Source: an uncultured bacterium (GTDB lineage: Bacteria > Verrucomicrobiota > Lentisphaeria > Oligosphaerales > Oligosphaeraceae). From it: 6,706 bases of DNA. Positions within the stretch are counted from its first letter, which is position 1. Every line of letters starts with the position of its first letter. Shown piece by piece: positions 5,563 to 6,706 of this stretch. The DNA lies in contig URJM01000090.1 of the NCBI GenBank assembly GCA_900548225.1, forward strand, positions 1 to 6,706, written 5' to 3'. The position numbers and the translations under genes were made by a program. The notes beneath the pieces are model-generated. The model was not told where the DNA came from. It was given only the letters and a program-made list of their open reading frames with translations, and did not search any database.

Positions 5563-6572
5563 AGAAGCCCCTCCCGGAGACTGACCTTGCCCGCGAACGG
5601 TCGATTCTCGCATACGACCCCGCAATGGGGGGATTTCTGAAGTTCCTCCGGAATGAAAAGGATGCCTCCCCGAATACCATCGAGGGATATTTGCAGGATG
5701 TTGCGCAGTTTCTCCAGGCGACTCCACGCATTGCGCCGCCGGAAGAGGGTGGCGCCTGCGCCTGGCGCGAGGTGACCGTCCAGGATGCGCGCCACTTTGT
5801 GGCGGGGCTCTCCGCCGCCGGCATCAAGGCCACCTCCGTCAGCCGAAAGCTCTCGTCCCTGCGCTCCTTCTACCGTTTCCAGTTGCGGGAAGGTCTCGCC
5901 ACCCAGGATCCATTCCAGTTCATACGGGGACCGAAGAAGGCGAAGCTGCTGCCGGTAGTCCTTTCGGTGGAGGAGGTGTCGCTCCTTCTGGAAACCCCTG
6001 TGCGCTACTGGAACGACCGCGCCGCCGCAACCACCGAAAATCCCGCACACGGAGACCCGCGCTTCCTCGGGGCAAGGGACCGCGCACTGCTGGAAATCAT
6101 CTATTCGGGTGGACTCCGAATCTCCGAGGCAATCGGACTGAACCTGGGGGATATCGACTACTCAAGGGGAGTCTTCCTCGTCCGTGGAAAAGGACGCAAG
6201 GAACGCATCTGCATGCTCGGGGAACCCGCACAGCGCGCCCTGAAGGAGTATCTGTCAATCCGACAGGAAAACGGATTCACCGACACCGCCCCCGCATCCC
6301 CGCTCTTCCTGAACATCTACGGGGAACGGGTGACAACACGTACGGCGCAACGACTCTTCGAAAGGTATGTGGCATACGCAGGACTCCCCCCGGAGACTAC
6401 ACCACATAAACTCAGGCACTCATTCGCAACTCATCTCCTCACCGCAGGGGCAGACCTGAGAACGGTCCAGGAAATGCTGGGCCATAGCAGGCTGGCAACT
6501 ACGCAGATTTATACCCATATCGATATCTCGCAGCTTGTCGAAATATACGCCAAAGCACATCCCTCCCTCTAG
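5559..6572 (+). CDS. XerC/XerD-type tyrosine recombinase
   Basis: This is a 337-residue site-specific recombinase of the Xer type, which resolves chromosome dimers at dif during division. The N-terminal SAM-like core-binding domain spans about residues 23-110. The catalytic domain holds the full set: Arg187 in GLRISEA, Lys211 in GKGRKER, His283 and Arg286 in HKLRHSFATHLL, His309 in LGHS, and nucleophile Tyr318 in QIYTH. The length exceeds typical XerC/D (about 300). The excess comes from a 22-residue N-terminal extension, a proline-rich stretch near 55-66 and an insertion at about 149-168 before RDRALLEIIYSGGLR. XerC and XerD cannot be separated by eye. The TTG start at 5559 is supported by an excellent Shine-Dalgarno (AGGGAGGA, 5544-5551) at 7-8 nt spacing. 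ATG 5625, at residue 23, has no comparable site. The housekeeping context beside murG argues against an integron or phage integrase. Confidence 0.9.
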   Translation: MKKPLPETDLARERSILAYDPAMGGFLKFLRNEKDASPNTIEGYLQDVAQFLQATPRIAPPEEGGACAWREVTVQDARHFVAGLSAAGIKATSVSRKLSSLRSFYRFQLREGLATQDPFQFIRGPKKAKLLPVVLSVEEVSLLLETPVRYWNDRAAATTENPAHGDPRFLGARDRALLEIIYSGGLRISEAIGLNLGDIDYSRGVFLVRGKGRKERICMLGEPAQRALKEYLSIRQENGFTDTAPASPLFLNIYGERVTTRTAQRLFERYVAYAGLPPETTPHKLRHSFATHLLTAGADLRTVQEMLGHSRLATTQIYTHIDISQLVEIYAKAHPSL

Positions 6573-6590
6573 GGGAAACAAATTGCTATA

Positions 6591-6706
6591 ACCACGAAAT
6601 ACACGAAATACACGAAAAGAGAATTCAGAACCACTAATGGACACTAATGGACACGAATGGGGGGGGTGAACCACGAAAAACACGAAAGGATAATTCAGAA
6701 CCACGA
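6591..6706. repeat. Intergenic CACGAA-type short tandem repeat block
   Basis: This block holds several nested repeats and runs off the window. Three 9-bp units start at 6593 (CACGAAATA twice, then CACGAAAAG). A 10-bp unit is repeated three times at 6631-6660 (CCACTAATGG, ACACTAATGG, ACACGAATGG). A run of eight G lies at 6659-6666. ACCACGAAA recurs at 6591 and 6670, and AATTCAGAACCAC recurs exactly at 6622-6634 and 6692-6704. ACCACGA begins again at 6700. This looks like a multicopy, slippage-prone intergenic repeat. The minus-strand translation across it (VFRVFRG-like) is an artefact of the repeat. No gene is visible in 6573-6706. Confidence 0.8.

Noticed and set aside
5559..6572. Integrase of a phage, integron or genomic island
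   Set aside because: It sits in a 4-nt overlap with murG, has composition like its neighbours, and no tRNA, attachment site or cargo is visible, so a housekeeping Xer protein is the better reading.
6420..6704. A 94-codon minus-strand frame over the recombinase end and repeats
   Set aside because: Its FRVFRVFRG-like sequence is simply the translation of the CACGAA repeats, continuing antisense into the recombinase gene.
6591..6706. CRISPR array
   Set aside because: The repeat units are 9-13 bp, adjacent or irregularly spaced, with no unique spacers of constant length and no cas genes nearby.

Overview
The window suggests a chromosome segment of a GC-rich (roughly 60% by eye) Gram-negative-type bacterium. 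I place it, as an inference, in the PVC superphylum (Lentisphaerota, Kiritimatiellota or Verrucomicrobiota). Three things point that way: a DapL-like LL-diaminopimelate aminotransferase, a compact lipoate/octanoyl transferase followed by a small PVC-looking helix-turn-helix-like protein, and an intergenic block of CACGAA-type repeats. I recall similar repeats from PVC and other environmental genomes but could not check this. All of the genes look chromosomal. There are no rRNA or tRNA genes, transposases, CRISPR arrays or phage structural genes.

Layout: (1) 2-319, the 3' two thirds of folK (folate biosynthesis) on the + strand. (2) 314-1018, on the - strand and convergent with folK, a multi-pass membrane protein with a zinc-protease HELTH motif. 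The two genes share a 6-bp palindromic overlap that holds both stop codons. (3) 1019-1169, a divergent intergenic region with a 24-bp dyad. (4) 1170-2060, a helical protein ending in a SEC-C zinc motif. (5) 2117-4312, a tightly packed run of a DapL-type aminotransferase, an LplA/LipM-type transferase and a 91-residue helix-turn-helix-like protein. (6) 4313-4431, a leader in which the murG ribosome-binding site can pair with an upstream pyrimidine tract. (7) 4432-6572, murG and a XerC/XerD-type tyrosine recombinase, overlapping by 4 nt (TTGA). (8) 6573-6706, short tandem repeats that run off the window.

Function: the aminotransferase (meso-DAP supply) and MurG (lipid II synthesis) both serve peptidoglycan, and the Xer recombinase links to chromosome segregation at division. 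FolK and the lipoate-family enzyme are cofactor metabolism. This is mostly a housekeeping region. The parts worth a second look are the HELTH membrane protein, the small helix-turn-helix-like protein overlapping the lipoate gene, the possible Shine-Dalgarno-masking hairpin ahead of murG, the dyad between the divergent genes, and the repeat block. I found no convincing evidence of a new multi-gene system.
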